Origin: Falsirhodobacter sp. alg1
GTDB lineage: Bacteria > Pseudomonadota > Alphaproteobacteria > Rhodobacterales > Rhodobacteraceae
DNA: 64,000 bases
Direction: 5' to 3'
NCBI RefSeq assembly: GCF_000739715.2
Contig: NZ_BBJC02000003.1
Coordinates: 149,338 to 213,337 of the forward strand
The notes beneath the pieces are model-generated. The model did no database searches and was not told where the DNA came from. It saw nothing but the letters and a program-made list of their open reading frames with translations. Below, piece after piece: positions 52,164-62,051 of this stretch (position 1 is its first letter; each line of letters starts with the position of its first letter). The position numbers and the translations under genes are program-made.

Positions 52164-52191
52164 GCCTAATGCGAAGGCGCGGGTTGGTCAA
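52164..52191 (-). promoter_or_regulatory. Possible sigma70-type promoter of tRNA-Ile2
   Basis: On the minus strand TTGACC (52191-52186) and TTAGGC (52169-52164) are 16 nt apart and end about ten bases before the tRNA 5' end. The -35 element is good and the -10 is poor, as often seen in alphaproteobacterial stable-RNA promoters. This rests on pattern alone. Confidence 0.35.
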
Positions 52192-52254
52192 GCTGCGTTG
52201 CGCAGGGAACCGGGATCGTCTAATGCGGGCTAAAGATCTGTGGGGACTGGTGCC

Positions 52255-53298
52255 ATGACCAACAAGAACGGACTGACCTATGCCGATGCCGGTGTAGATA
52301 TCGATGCAGGCAATGCGCTTGTTGACCGGATCAAGCCGGCGGCAAAGCGCACGGATCGTGCGGGAACGATGTCGGGGCTGGGCGGCTTTGGCGCTTTGTT
52401 CGACCTGAAGGCCGCCGGCTACAAGGATCCGATCCTTGTCGCGGCCACTGACGGGGTCGGCACCAAACTGCGGATCGCAATCGATACAGGTGTCGTGGAT
52501 ACGATCGGGATCGATCTGGTCGCGATGTGTGTCAACGACCTGGTGTGCCAGGGGGCAGAGCCGCTGTTCTTCCTCGACTACTTTGCGACGGGCAAATTGG
52601 ACGTCGATCAGGCGGCTACGATCGTCGAGGGGATTGCCGCGGGCTGCGAAGCCTCCGGCTGCGCGCTGGTCGGTGGTGAGACGGCTGAGATGCCGGGCAT
52701 GTATCACCGTGGCGATTTCGATCTTGCGGGCTTTGCCGTCGGCGCGATGGAGCGTGGCACGGCATTGCCGGACGGCGTGGTCGAAGGGGACGTTCTTCTG
52801 GGGCTGGCCTCGGACGGGGTACATTCCAACGGGTATTCGTTCGTCCGCAAGGTGGTCGAGATGTCCGGCCTTGGCTGGGATGCGGATGCGCCCTTTGCCG
52901 ATGGATCGTTGGGTGCCGCCTTGCTGACGCCGACACGGTTGTATGTAAAGCCTGCGCTGGCAGCCATTCGCGAAGGGGGCGTGCATGCGCTGGCCCATAT
53001 CACGGGTGGGGGCCTGACCGAGAACCTGCCGCGTGTGCTGCCCGAGGGGCTGGGGGCCGATGTGTCGCTGGACGCATGGATCCTTCCGCCGGTCTTTGAC
53101 TGGTTGGCAAAGACAGCCGACATGGCCGAGAGCGAACTGCTCAAGACCTTCAACTCCGGGATCGGCATGATCATCGTCGTGGCAGCCGACCGGGCCGAGG
53201 CGATTGCCGAGCTGCTGGCCGCCGAAGGTGAAACCGTTTCCCGTCTGGGCACCATCACCGCCGGTGAAGGCGTGCGTTACTCTGGCAGCCTGCTGTGA
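52255..53298 (+). CDS. purM: Phosphoribosylformylglycinamidine cyclo-ligase (AIR synthetase)
   Basis: PurM closes the imidazole ring of AIR in purine synthesis. The 347-residue protein has the family segments [20 protein letters not shown] (9-28), [14 protein letters not shown] (about 62-75), [20 protein letters not shown] and [11 protein letters not shown]. The ATG at 52255 has GGGGA about ten bases upstream. purN follows with an ATGA-type overlap. Confidence 0.96.
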   Translation: MTNKNGLTYADAGVDIDAGNALVDRIKPAAKRTDRAGTMSGLGGFGALFDLKAAGYKDPILVAATDGVGTKLRIAIDTGVVDTIGIDLVAMCVNDLVCQGAEPLFFLDYFATGKLDVDQAATIVEGIAAGCEASGCALVGGETAEMPGMYHRGDFDLAGFAVGAMERGTALPDGVVEGDVLLGLASDGVHSNGYSFVRKVVEMSGLGWDADAPFADGSLGAALLTPTRLYVKPALAAIREGGVHALAHITGGGLTENLPRVLPEGLGADVSLDAWILPPVFDWLAKTADMAESELLKTFNSGIGMIIVVAADRAEAIAELLAAEGETVSRLGTITAGEGVRYSGSLL

Positions 53299-53861
53299 AA
53301 CGCGTCGCGATCCTGATCTCGGGCGGGGGCTCCAATATGGTGGCCCTCGTCAAAAGCATGACCGGTGATCATCCGGCGCGCCCGGTTCTGGTCGCCTCGA
53401 ATGATCCCGCAGCGGGGGGATTGCGCACGGCGGCGGACATGGGGGTTGCCACTGCGGCGGTGGATCACCGGCTGTTCAAAGGGGATCGCGCCGCATTCGA
53501 GGCTGCCCTGTTGGAACCGATCCTGCAATCACGTCCGGATATTCTGTGCCTTGCAGGCTTCATGCGGGTGCTGACGCCGTCCTTTGTGGAACGGTTCGAG
53601 GGGCGGATGCTGAATATCCATCCGTCGCTTCTGCCGAAATATCCGGGGTTGCATACGCATCAGCGTGCGATCGATGCCGGCGATGCCGAGGCCGGCTGCA
53701 CTGTGCATGAGGTGACGGCCATTCTGGACAACGGGCCGATTCTGGGTCAGGCGACGGTGCCCGTGCTGCCGACGGACACCGCAGAAACGCTGTCGGCGCG
53801 GGTGCTGGCCGAGGAGCATAAGCTTTACCCGGCCTGCCTCCGCGCTTTCGCCAGCCGTTAG
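53295..53861 (+). CDS. purN: Phosphoribosylglycinamide formyltransferase
   Basis: PurN formylates GAR using 10-formyl-tetrahydrofolate. The 188-residue protein shows [13 protein letters not shown] (5-17), AGFMRVLTP, and the catalytic Asn and His in [19 protein letters not shown], with the Asp in the segment following [12 protein letters not shown]. It overlaps purM by 4 nt, and its stop shares bases with the stop of the convergent Hint gene. Confidence 0.96.
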   Translation: MKRVAILISGGGSNMVALVKSMTGDHPARPVLVASNDPAAGGLRTAADMGVATAAVDHRLFKGDRAAFEAALLEPILQSRPDILCLAGFMRVLTPSFVERFEGRMLNIHPSLLPKYPGLHTHQRAIDAGDAEAGCTVHEVTAILDNGPILGQATVPVLPTDTAETLSARVLAEEHKLYPACLRAFASR

Positions 53862-54829
53862 GCCAGCAGGCGCGCTTCGAATTTGCGCAGGCAACGGTGC
53901 GCCGTTGTCGGATGCATGCCTGCCAGATCGGGGAACAGGGCCTCCAGCTCGTCGCGGACTGCCGAGTTGTTGTCGGCATAGAGCGAGTCACCGAAGAACA
54001 TGGTCTCGGTTGCGGCGCCTTCGGCAAAGATCACCTCATGTGCCGCACATGCGATGTGGTAGTAGGAGATCTTGCCACGCGGTGCGATACGGACGGTCGT
54101 GCCGTTCACGAGGTGCGCTGCCGCAACCAGAACGGTTGCCTCACCGTACAGCATTTCAGCGGTTTCACCCTCGATCAGCATGCGGTGCTGTTGCGAAACC
54201 GTCAGGTCTTTGGTGTTGCCATATGCACCGGCCTCGATCACGACGGGGGCAAAGGGGCCAACGCCGATCGTCTCGGTCTTGCCGACCCAGATCAGCGGCT
54301 GTGCGCCGTGGTCGCGGGTCATGACCATGTCGCCAACTTTCAGATCCTCGACCGAACGCAGGCCGTCCTGCGTCAGGATGGACGTTCCGGCGGTAAAGCA
54401 GAAGCTGGCCTGTGCCGCTTCGGCCGTTGCGTAGAGCGACGAGAAGGAAAGGTAGTCATTGTAAGCATCGGAGGTGGCGGTATACGTCACTTCGCTGCTG
54501 TCAAAACCGTCAACATCAATTACGAAATTCGCATTCGAGAAGATCTGGTAGTTATCGGCTGCAGCGACACCCTGGAACTCCTGGTTCTGCGGGTTCGCGT
54601 TCGAATAGATCAATGTGCCTTCGGAATCGTAAACCGAGACCTGTTGACCATTCGAGAAATAATTCCGGTCATTCGTTTGGCTGATGACAACGGTGTACAC
54701 ATCCGAAGCCGTTCCAAGCGGTGTGACACCGGTGAGTGTAACAGTTGCTTCACTGCCATTTCCCGACGAGGTCAGTCCGGAATAAGATGCGATCTGATCG
54801 CCAGTGACGTAATAAGTTTGGTCAGCCAT
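53858..54829 (-). CDS. Hint-domain (Hedgehog/intein-type) protein
   Basis: This 323-residue protein has an N-terminal beta-rich domain (about 1-145) of unknown function, rich in Thr, Ser and Asn, and a Hint domain (about 147-300) starting at CFTAGTSILTQDG, with LKVGDMVMTRDHGAQPL and TVSQQHRMLIEG. Related proteins are common in Rhodobacterales and are often thought to be secreted or self-processing. No Sec signal is evident at the ATG I use (54829); an ATG 60 nt upstream adds a hydrophobic stretch but is less convincing. The protein is acidic and beta-rich, compatible with type I secretion, which is inference. Confidence 0.82.
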   Translation of the reverse strand: MADQTYYVTGDQIASYSGLTSSGNGSEATVTLTGVTPLGTASDVYTVVISQTNDRNYFSNGQQVSVYDSEGTLIYSNANPQNQEFQGVAAADNYQIFSNANFVIDVDGFDSSEVTYTATSDAYNDYLSFSSLYATAEAAQASFCFTAGTSILTQDGLRSVEDLKVGDMVMTRDHGAQPLIWVGKTETIGVGPFAPVVIEAGAYGNTKDLTVSQQHRMLIEGETAEMLYGEATVLVAAAHLVNGTTVRIAPRGKISYYHIACAAHEVIFAEGAATETMFFGDSLYADNNSAVRDELEALFPDLAGMHPTTAHRCLRKFEARLLA

Positions 54830-55164
54830 CAAGCTTGTCCCCTGCATTAACAATATACTTATTAAGGAGACATTACGCCGATACGGCAATTTTGATAATC
54901 AAAATGTAGGTGAACCGGCCATAAAGGCACAATTTACGCTTTATTAACGTAATCTGGCTTTTTCAGGTATATATTTATATGAAAGTATCTGCAGCAACCG
55001 CTTCAGTGAAATCTAATTGCCGGAATGATGGCGGGCTTATAGCGCCATGCAGTGAAATGTTTCAATCCATACCACATGATGCGCCGCATCTTGTCCCTTC
55101 AACTTCTCGTTTCCGCGCGTTAGAATCGTGACGGGCCGGATGAACCGGCGGCGAAAGGCCATGT
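54830..55164. other. AT-rich intergenic region between Hint gene and rnd
   Basis: This 335-nt gap is the most AT-rich stretch I notice in the window. It contains repeated TTAA-type words (TTAACAATATAC, ATTAAGG, TATTAACG) and one TTTA-N7-TTAAC (54933-54948) that differs by one base from the CtrA consensus TTAA-N7-TTAA. GAAATCTAATTGCC and TTCTCGTTTCCGCG blocks lie nearer rnd. No ORF with a good ribosome-binding site is seen. It probably carries the regulated promoter of the Hint gene. Confidence 0.5.
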
Positions 55165-56316
55165 ATGCGCACGATCACGACGACCTCCGACCTGGCTGCA
55201 ATTTGTGCGGAAGCCAAGACGAAGCCCTATGTCACCCTTGATACCGAATTCCTGCGAGAGCGGACGTATTGGTCCAAGCTGTGCCTGATCCAGATGGCAT
55301 TGCCGGGCGGGGAGGCGGTCCTTATCGACCCGATCGTGGGCGAGGATATGGATCTGGCGCCTTTGTATGACCTGTTCCGGTGGGAGCAGACGGTAAAGGT
55401 CTTTCACGCCGCACGTCAGGATCTGGAGATATTCTTTGTTGAAGGCGGCGTCATTCCGAAACCGCTGTTCGATACGCAGGTTGCGGCAATGGTCTGCGGT
55501 TTTGGTGAGCAGGTCGGCTATGAAACGCTGGTCCGCAAGATTGCCCGAGAGTCGCTTGATAAAACCTCGCGCTTTACCGATTGGTCCCGCCGCCCGCTGA
55601 CCGAGGCGCAATCGGTTTATGCGCTGGCCGATGTGACGCATCTTCGCCAGATCTATGAGTCATTGCAGGCGCAGATTGCCAAGGCGGGGCGTGAACGGTG
55701 GGTAACCGAGGAACTGGCGATCCTGCTGGATCCTGCCACCTATACCGTCCACCCCGAGGATGCCTGGATGCGTGTGAAGACACGTACCACGTCGGCGCGC
55801 TTTCTGGGAATCGTCAAGGAGCTTGCCCGGTTCCGGGAAACCTATGCGCAATCCAATAACGTCCCCCGGTCGCGTGTCATGAAGGATGATGCGCTGCTGG
55901 AGGTCGCCTCTACCCGTCCGGCAAGTATCGAGGATCTGAACAAGTCACGGTTGCTGCTGCGTGAGGCGCGCCGTGGTGCCATTGCCGACGGCATTCTGGC
56001 TGCGGTAAAGGCAGGGCAGGAGATGAAGGCATCCGATCTGCCCAAGGTGCCGGTCCTGAAGGATAATGCGCAGGTCAATCCGGCGCTGGCCGATTTGTTG
56101 CGTGTTCTGCTGAAGGCCAAATCCGAAGATCTGGGCGTTGCCTCGAAGCTGATCGCCTCCTCTGCCGATCTGGATGCGCTGGCCACGGGCGACCGCGATC
56201 TGCTGCCGCTCAAAGGGTGGCGGATGGAGGCCTTCGGTGCCGATGCATTGCGTTTGTGCAGGGGGGAAATTGCCCTTTCCGCCAAGGGCAACTCCGTAAA
56301 GATCGTAACGCTTTAA
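55165..56316 (+). CDS. rnd: Ribonuclease D
   Basis: RNase D is a 3'-5' exonuclease that trims tRNA precursors. The 383-residue protein has the DEDD exonuclease motifs TLDTEFLRERTYW (about 24-36), VFHAARQDLEIFF (about 80-92) and YALADVTHLRQIYESL (about 152-167), followed by an HRDC domain. An overlapping out-of-frame ATG precedes the chosen start. Its stop overlaps the convergent lipoprotein gene by 4 nt. Confidence 0.95.
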   Translation: MRTITTTSDLAAICAEAKTKPYVTLDTEFLRERTYWSKLCLIQMALPGGEAVLIDPIVGEDMDLAPLYDLFRWEQTVKVFHAARQDLEIFFVEGGVIPKPLFDTQVAAMVCGFGEQVGYETLVRKIARESLDKTSRFTDWSRRPLTEAQSVYALADVTHLRQIYESLQAQIAKAGRERWVTEELAILLDPATYTVHPEDAWMRVKTRTTSARFLGIVKELARFRETYAQSNNVPRSRVMKDDALLEVASTRPASIEDLNKSRLLLREARRGAIADGILAAVKAGQEMKASDLPKVPVLKDNAQVNPALADLLRVLLKAKSEDLGVASKLIASSADLDALATGDRDLLPLKGWRMEAFGADALRLCRGEIALSAKGNSVKIVTL

Positions 56317-56753
56317 GGCGTTGCGGTCACCGAATTGGTTGCGCCGCGCACAACGATGTGGCGTACACCCTGCAAGACATCCCGTTTGATTGCGGTGGCT
56401 GCGATGATCGGCTGGATCACCGTGCTTTTCGTGCTTTCGGGGGGGGTGCTGCGGAACTCCAGCGTCAGGGTGCCGTCCTGAACCGGCGTTGCCACCAGCG
56501 ACGATCCATACCAGCCCGGTGCTGCGGCGATGCCGGATGCGCGAACGATGGCACCGGTCGGGGTAGGGGCGATCGATACCGATTGCACCTGCGCGATAAG
56601 CGGGCGGGTATCCACGACAACGGCGGCGGCAGGTGGTGCATCTTCGGGCCGCGGCGAATCCGCGCCGCCGTTCAGCCATGTCCCCGGGTTCATCCGGTTG
56701 CAACCAGCCAGCGCAAGGCCCACGGCCAGAATGTAGAATAGCGGTTTGGTCAT
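56313..56753 (-). CDS. Small lipoprotein of unknown function
   Basis: A 146-residue protein begins with a lipoprotein signal: MTKPLFYILAVGLALAGC with Cys18 as the acylation site. The mature part has a Pro/Ala-rich linker and a beta-rich domain (about 45-140) with RASGIAAAPGWYGSSLVA; I do not recognise it. Two adjacent ATGs exist; GAGGGG is five bases from the second (56753) and only two from the first, so I choose the second. It ends convergent with rnd. Confidence 0.75.
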   Translation of the reverse strand: MTKPLFYILAVGLALAGCNRMNPGTWLNGGADSPRPEDAPPAAAVVVDTRPLIAQVQSVSIAPTPTGAIVRASGIAAAPGWYGSSLVATPVQDGTLTLEFRSTPPESTKSTVIQPIIAATAIKRDVLQGVRHIVVRGATNSVTATP

Positions 56754-56870
56754 CATGTCCCCCTCGTTTGCAATAGTGCTAGCGTAACCGGCTGCGGTTG
56801 AAAAGCGTGACAGGCTGGACCTTTGGGCTTGGGCGTCTTACCTCTCACTCCGAAGAACCGGAGGGCGACC

Positions 56871-57278
56871 ATGGCCACACAGGCATTTGAAGACATCGCG
56901 GATACATTCGAATTTCTTGATGACTGGGAAGACAGGTATCGCCACGTCATCGATCTGGGCAAGGCAATGCCCGAAATGAACGACGCGCTGAAGGCACCTG
57001 CGACCAAGGTAGATGGCTGTGCCAGCCAGGTCTGGATCCACCCGCGTATTGAAAATGGTACGTTCGATTTCGATGGCGACAGTGATGCGATGATCGTGCG
57101 CGGTCTGATCGCCATTCTGCATGCGCTCTATTCAGGGGTGCAGGTGGGGGATATCGCGAAAATCGATGCCTCGGCCGAACTGGCCCGGCTGGGGTTGGAC
57201 AGCCACCTGTCTGCCCAACGCTCTAACGGGGTGCGGGCCATGGTGACCCGCATCCAGGAAGTTGCCGCCGCTGCCTGA
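56871..57278 (+). CDS. sufE: SufE-family cysteine desulfurase sulfur acceptor
   Basis: The 135-residue protein accepts sulfur from SufS for Fe-S cluster assembly. Its active Cys lies in KVDGCASQVWI (about 47-57), and DTFEFLDDWEDRYRHVIDLG near the N-terminus is typical. GGAGGG precedes the ATG at 56871. It lies apart from the IscA-type and DUF59 genes at 50 kb. Its stop is 2 nt from the end of the convergent aminopeptidase gene. Confidence 0.94.
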   Translation: MATQAFEDIADTFEFLDDWEDRYRHVIDLGKAMPEMNDALKAPATKVDGCASQVWIHPRIENGTFDFDGDSDAMIVRGLIAILHALYSGVQVGDIAKIDASAELARLGLDSHLSAQRSNGVRAMVTRIQEVAAAA

Positions 57279-57280
57279 GA

Positions 57281-59050
57281 TCAGATGGCGCGGGTCGCGG
57301 AATGCAGCCATGCGGCTGCCTTCTTCGAAATACGCGGCAGCAGAAGCTCCACCACCTTGGCGTGATAGGCGTTCAGCCAGTCACGTTCATCCCGTGACAG
57401 GGCATCCACCAGCACAAGGCGCAGATCGAAGGGAACGAAGGTGATCGTGTCAAAGCAAAGCTGGTCACGATCATCGGTGATCCTGGGCGCCTTTTCCGTC
57501 ACCATCAGGTTTTCGAGCCGGATCCCGAAGGCACCCTCGCGGTAATACCCCGGTTCGTTCGAGAGGATCATCCCCGCTTCAAGCGGCACCTCGGAAATGC
57601 GGGCAATGCGCTGCGGGCCCTCGTGGACCGACAGGAACGCCCCGACACCATGCCCTGTGCCGTGATTGAAATCACGACCGTCCAGCCACAGCGGAAAGCG
57701 GGCCAGCGGGTCCAGATCACGGCCCGACAGGCCGACAGGCCAGCGCGCGCGGGTCAATGCGATCAGCCCCTGCAGCACACGGGTGTAGCAATTGCGGGCC
57801 TCATCCCCCGGATCCCCTATGGCGATCGTGCGGGTGATATCTGTCGTCCCATCGACATATTGACCTCCGGAATCGACCAGAAGCAATTCATCCATGCCGA
57901 TTGCGCGATTGCTGTCTTCGGTGACCCGGTAGTGCATCATCGCGCCATTCGGACCCGAACCGCAGATGGTTTCAAAGCTGATCTCGCGCAGTGCATTCGT
58001 GGCACGACGAAAGTTCTCCAGCTTGGTGACCACATCGATTTCGGTCAGCCCGCCCTTCGGTGCCGTTTCGTCCAGCCAGGCAAGAAATTCGACCATGGCC
58101 GCGCCATCCCGCAGATGCGCCTCGCGTGCTCCGGTGATTTCGGCTTCGGTCTTCAGTGCCTTGGGCAACCGGCAGGGATCGTCCGCCTCCACGATTTTCA
58201 CATTCTCGATCAGCATCAGTCGCAATGCCACCGGGGCAGAGGCGGCATCAAGCTGCACGGGGCCGCTGAGGCCGCGCACTGCAGATTCCAGCTCGGCCAC
58301 GGGGTGCAACCTGACGTCAGGCCCGAGAGCCGCCAGAACGTCATCGGAATATTTGGCGGCATCGGCAAACAGGTCGACCTTGCCGTCACGGTGCAGCAGG
58401 GCAAAGGCATGTGTTACCGGATTGCGCGCTACATCCGTGCCACGGATGTTCAGCAGCCAGCAGATGCTGTCGGGCAGCGTCAGGATGGCAACCTCGGCCG
58501 CGAGGGATGCCCCTACTTCAGCCCTTTTTTCAGCGGAAGTCTTACCGGCGAGTTCGTCCGGCTGGAGGAACACGGCGCCGGCAGGCGGGGCAGGTTGATC
58601 CGCCCAGATGCGATCAACCAAGTTCTTAACCGGTTTCAGCGTGACGCCGGCAGCCCGCATTGCCGTAATTTCTGCATGCGTGTGCAGCCACGGATCAAAT
58701 CCGATCGTCCCCTTGCAGTTTTCGGCAATCCATTTCCCCAGTGTCACATCCGGCCAGGGAACCGGCGTGAAATGGGCCAGATCGACCTGGTGTTTGACCT
58801 GTGTACGGTAACGTCCGTCAATGAACACTCCGGCTTTGTCTGCCAGAACCACGCAGAATCCGGCAGAGCCTGTGAACCCCGTCAACCATGCCAGCCGGTC
58901 GTCCCGCGGTGCGACGTATTCACCCTGATGGGCATCGGCACGCGGCACGATGAAACCATCCAGCCCTTCGGCCCGCAGCTCTTGTCGCAATTCCGCCAGG
59001 CGGGTGGCACCAAGGTCAGGGCGGGCGGTGGTGGTGAAGTTCTGAAACAT
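57281..59050 (-). CDS. pepP: Xaa-Pro aminopeptidase (M24B family)
   Basis: This 589-residue cytosolic metallopeptidase has two N-terminal creatinase-like domains (about 1-300) and a C-terminal pita-bread catalytic domain. Metal ligands are visible in DELLLVDSGGQYVDGTTDITRT, read as two short pieces LLVDSGGQY and GTTDITRT, in NHGTGHGVGAFLSVHEGP and in LSNEPGYYREG. It removes an N-terminal residue ahead of proline. Its length matches long bacterial/eukaryotic-type forms rather than the 440-residue E. coli enzyme. Its start shares one base with the end of cobT. Confidence 0.92.
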   Translation of the reverse strand: MFQNFTTTARPDLGATRLAELRQELRAEGLDGFIVPRADAHQGEYVAPRDDRLAWLTGFTGSAGFCVVLADKAGVFIDGRYRTQVKHQVDLAHFTPVPWPDVTLGKWIAENCKGTIGFDPWLHTHAEITAMRAAGVTLKPVKNLVDRIWADQPAPPAGAVFLQPDELAGKTSAEKRAEVGASLAAEVAILTLPDSICWLLNIRGTDVARNPVTHAFALLHRDGKVDLFADAAKYSDDVLAALGPDVRLHPVAELESAVRGLSGPVQLDAASAPVALRLMLIENVKIVEADDPCRLPKALKTEAEITGAREAHLRDGAAMVEFLAWLDETAPKGGLTEIDVVTKLENFRRATNALREISFETICGSGPNGAMMHYRVTEDSNRAIGMDELLLVDSGGQYVDGTTDITRTIAIGDPGDEARNCYTRVLQGLIALTRARWPVGLSGRDLDPLARFPLWLDGRDFNHGTGHGVGAFLSVHEGPQRIARISEVPLEAGMILSNEPGYYREGAFGIRLENLMVTEKAPRITDDRDQLCFDTITFVPFDLRLVLVDALSRDERDWLNAYHAKVVELLLPRISKKAAAWLHSATRAI

Positions 59051-60924
59051 CAGCGCATATTCCTCATTCCAAGAACGCGGGCACGCTTTCTCGGGTCAGC
59101 ATCGAACAGGGCGGCCAGCTGTTCGGTCATCGCGCCGGCCAGCTGCTCAACATCCGTAATTGTTACGGCTCGGTCGTAGTAACGGGTCACATCATGGCCG
59201 ATACCGATGGCCAACAGTTCGACCGCGCGACGGCGTTCAACCATGGCGATCACATCGCGCAGGTGCTTTTCCAGATAATTGGCCGGATTGACGGAAAGCG
59301 TACTGTCATCCACGGGGGCGCCATCGGAAATGACCATCAGGATCTTGCGGGATTCAGGGCGGGCCGTGATCCGCCGATGTGCCCATTCAAGCGCCTCACC
59401 GTCGATGTTTTCCTTCAGCAGCCCCTCTTTCATCATCAGCCCGAGGTTGGGGCGCGCGCGCCGCCACGGCGTATCGCCGCCCTTGTAGATGATGTGCCGC
59501 AGATCGTTCAGCCGCCCGGGCTGCTGTGGCCGCCCTTCGGCCAGCCATGCCTCGCGGCTTTGTCCGCCCTTCCAGGCGCGGGTGGTGAAACCGAGGATTT
59601 CAACCTTCACCTGGCAGCGCTCCAGCGTGCGGGCCAGCACATCGGCACAGATCGCGGCAATGGAGATCGGGCGCCCGCGCATGGAGCCGGAATTATCCAG
59701 AAGCAACGTCACGCAGGTATCACGGAATTCGGTATCATGCTCTATCTTGAAAGACAGCGGCATGGTCGGATTGGCGACCACGCGCGCCAGACGGCCCGCG
59801 TCCAGCGTGCCTTCTTCCAGATCGAATTCCCACGACCGGCTTTGCTGCGCCTGCAACCTGCGCTGCAATTTGTTTGCAAGGCGGCTGACCGCGCCTTTCA
59901 GCGGCTCAAGCTGCTGGTCGAGATAGGCGCGCAACCGTTCCAGTTCCACGGGCTCGGCCAGATCCTCGGCGCGGATCTCCTCGTCGAAGCGAGGGCTGTA
60001 TACCTTGTAGTTCGGATCTGCATCCGAATGTGCGGCAGGGGGCGGAGGCTCGTTCGGGGCATCGCCCTCGGGCATCTCGGCCTCTTCGCCCTCTTGCTGC
60101 TCGGCGCTTTCATCGCTGGATACCTGCGCTTGAGAGCTGTCCTGCTGCTCTTCCTGGCTGCGCTCGGAGGCGGCATCATCCTCGTCATCGGCGCCGTCCT
60201 GATCAGCGTTGGATTCCGGCTCCTGCTCGTCCTCCTCCGCCTCGTCCGGTGCCTCGTCGGCGGGATCTTCCATATCGGGGTCATCGCCCAACTGGTCGCC
60301 ATACCCCATGTCGGAAATCATCTGGCGGGCAAAGCGGGCAAAAGCAGCCTGATCGGCCAGCACATCGTCCAGCGTTTCCAATGTGCCGCCGGCCTGATCC
60401 TCGATAAAGCCGCGCCATAGTTCCATGACGTTGTTGGCCCCGGCGGGCAGCGGGCGGCCGGTCGCCAGATGGCGCACCAGATATCCCGCAGCCGTGGCCA
60501 ATGGCGCATCCTGCGCCTGACGGATCTGCCCGTATCCCTTGCGATCCGCCTCATGGCCGATCTTGGCATCGATATTCGTGGCGGTGCCGGGCATATCCCT
60601 TGCGCCCATCGCCTCGCAGCGCGCGGTTTCCATGGCGTCGAAGATGTCACGCGCCAAAGGCCCCGACGGGGTATAGCGGCTTGCCGTCGCCTCGTTGTGA
60701 TAGCGGCGGCGCAGGGCAAAGGCATCGGCGGTGCCGCGGGCCAGTAGCACCTCGTCCCGGGTCATGCGGCGGGTGACCTGTGGCAGACGCATGCCCTCAC
60801 GGGTCATCCCCGGTGGATCGACGGAATAGGAGATTGTCATCTCGCTATCCCGCGCCATGGTCTTCGTCGCTTCGGCCAGCGCTTTTTTGAACGGATCGGC
60901 GGGGTTGTCGGAGGGTTTGCTCAT
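59050..60924 (-). CDS. cobT: Cobaltochelatase subunit CobT
   Basis: CobT with CobS forms the AAA+ motor that drives cobalt insertion by CobN. The 624-residue protein has a helical N-terminal domain (1-200), a long acidic, Glu/Asp/Gln-rich linker (about 215-300) and a C-terminal von Willebrand A domain with the MIDAS motif [12 protein letters not shown] (about 415-426) and [14 protein letters not shown]. It lies downstream of cobS with a 29-nt gap. The acidic linker is usual for CobT. It should not be confused with the Salmonella CobT, here called cobU. Confidence 0.96.
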   Translation of the reverse strand: MSKPSDNPADPFKKALAEATKTMARDSEMTISYSVDPPGMTREGMRLPQVTRRMTRDEVLLARGTADAFALRRRYHNEATASRYTPSGPLARDIFDAMETARCEAMGARDMPGTATNIDAKIGHEADRKGYGQIRQAQDAPLATAAGYLVRHLATGRPLPAGANNVMELWRGFIEDQAGGTLETLDDVLADQAAFARFARQMISDMGYGDQLGDDPDMEDPADEAPDEAEEDEQEPESNADQDGADDEDDAASERSQEEQQDSSQAQVSSDESAEQQEGEEAEMPEGDAPNEPPPPAAHSDADPNYKVYSPRFDEEIRAEDLAEPVELERLRAYLDQQLEPLKGAVSRLANKLQRRLQAQQSRSWEFDLEEGTLDAGRLARVVANPTMPLSFKIEHDTEFRDTCVTLLLDNSGSMRGRPISIAAICADVLARTLERCQVKVEILGFTTRAWKGGQSREAWLAEGRPQQPGRLNDLRHIIYKGGDTPWRRARPNLGLMMKEGLLKENIDGEALEWAHRRITARPESRKILMVISDGAPVDDSTLSVNPANYLEKHLRDVIAMVERRRAVELLAIGIGHDVTRYYDRAVTITDVEQLAGAMTEQLAALFDADPRKRARVLGMRNMR

Positions 60925-60953
60925 TCGCGTCTCCGGGGGAAGAGAGCGCCCCC

Positions 60954-61928
60954 TTATTTCATTGCGGTCGAGGCGGCGCTTTCTGGAAGCTCTTCGCCAA
61001 AGCAGCGCTGATAGAACTCAGCAACCGTCTGGCGCTCCAGCTCATCGCACTTGTTCAGAAAGGTCAGGCGGAAGGCATAACCGACATTCTGGAAGATCTC
61101 GGCATTCTGGGCCCATGCGATCACGGTCCGTGGTGACATGACGGTGGAAAGATCACCGTTCATGAACGCGGTCCGGCTCATATCCGCGACCGTCACCATC
61201 TGTCCGATCGTCTTGCGGCCCTTCTCGGTGTTGTAATGCGGGGCCTTGGACAGGATGATGTTCACCTCGGCGTCATGGCTCAGATAGTTCAGCGTGGCCA
61301 CAAGGCTCCACCGGTCCATCTGGCCCTGGTTGATCTGCTGGGTGCCGTGGTAAAGGCCGGTCGTGTCGCCCAGACCGACCGTGTTCGCGGTGGCGAACAT
61401 GCGGAATGACGGGTGGGGGGTGATGACCTCGTTCTGGTCCAGCAGGGTCAGCTTGCCGTCGGTTTCCAGCACGCGCTGGATAACGAACATGACATCCGCA
61501 CGACCTGCGTCATATTCATCGAACACGATGGCGCAGGGGTTCCGCAGCGCCCAAGGCAGAATGCCTTCCTGAAAGCTGGTGACCTGTTTGCCGTCCACCA
61601 GCTTGATGGCGTCCTTACCGATCAGATCGATCCGGCTGACATGGCTATCAAGGTTGATCCGCACGCAGGGCCAGTTCAGTCGGCTGGCGACCTGTTCGAT
61701 ATGCGTCGATTTTCCCGTGCCGTGATAACCCTGGACCATCACACGGCGGTTGAAGGCAAATCCGGCAAGAATGGCCAGCGTGGTATCGGGGTCGAACTTG
61801 TATGTCGGGTCTTCGGTCGGAACGCGATCGGTGCGTTCGGCAAAGCCTTTGACCTTCATATCAGTGTCGATGCCGAAAACTTCGCGGACAGAGATTTCCT
61901 CGGTGGGTTTCGCAGGCATATCCGACAT
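60954..61928 (-). CDS. cobS: Cobaltochelatase subunit CobS (AAA+ ATPase)
   Basis: CobS is the ATPase ring subunit of cobaltochelatase. The 324-residue protein has Walker [12 protein letters not shown] (about 84-94), Walker [16 protein letters not shown] (about 145-159) and the sensor segment [15 protein letters not shown] (about 185-199). I use ATG 61928, preceded by GAGGA; an in-frame ATG lies 33 nt upstream without a good ribosome site. cobT and pepP follow on the same strand. Confidence 0.96.
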   Translation of the reverse strand: MSDMPAKPTEEISVREVFGIDTDMKVKGFAERTDRVPTEDPTYKFDPDTTLAILAGFAFNRRVMVQGYHGTGKSTHIEQVASRLNWPCVRINLDSHVSRIDLIGKDAIKLVDGKQVTSFQEGILPWALRNPCAIVFDEYDAGRADVMFVIQRVLETDGKLTLLDQNEVITPHPSFRMFATANTVGLGDTTGLYHGTQQINQGQMDRWSLVATLNYLSHDAEVNIILSKAPHYNTEKGRKTIGQMVTVADMSRTAFMNGDLSTVMSPRTVIAWAQNAEIFQNVGYAFRLTFLNKCDELERQTVAEFYQRCFGEELPESAASTAMK

Positions 61929-62051
61929 GACGTCCTCTTTGCTTAGGGATGTGTCGTTCATGGAACATTCATGCAGGACACGCAAGACCGGAACCTACGG
62001 CGCATGCAGCCGGTTCAAATAGCTTGTGCAAACAATAGCAGAGCATGTGAA

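Noticed and set aside
61990-62014. GGAAC-N16-CGGT as a fourth stress promoter, upstream of the SDR gene
   Set aside because: One mismatch in the short downstream element makes a chance match likely; not counted.
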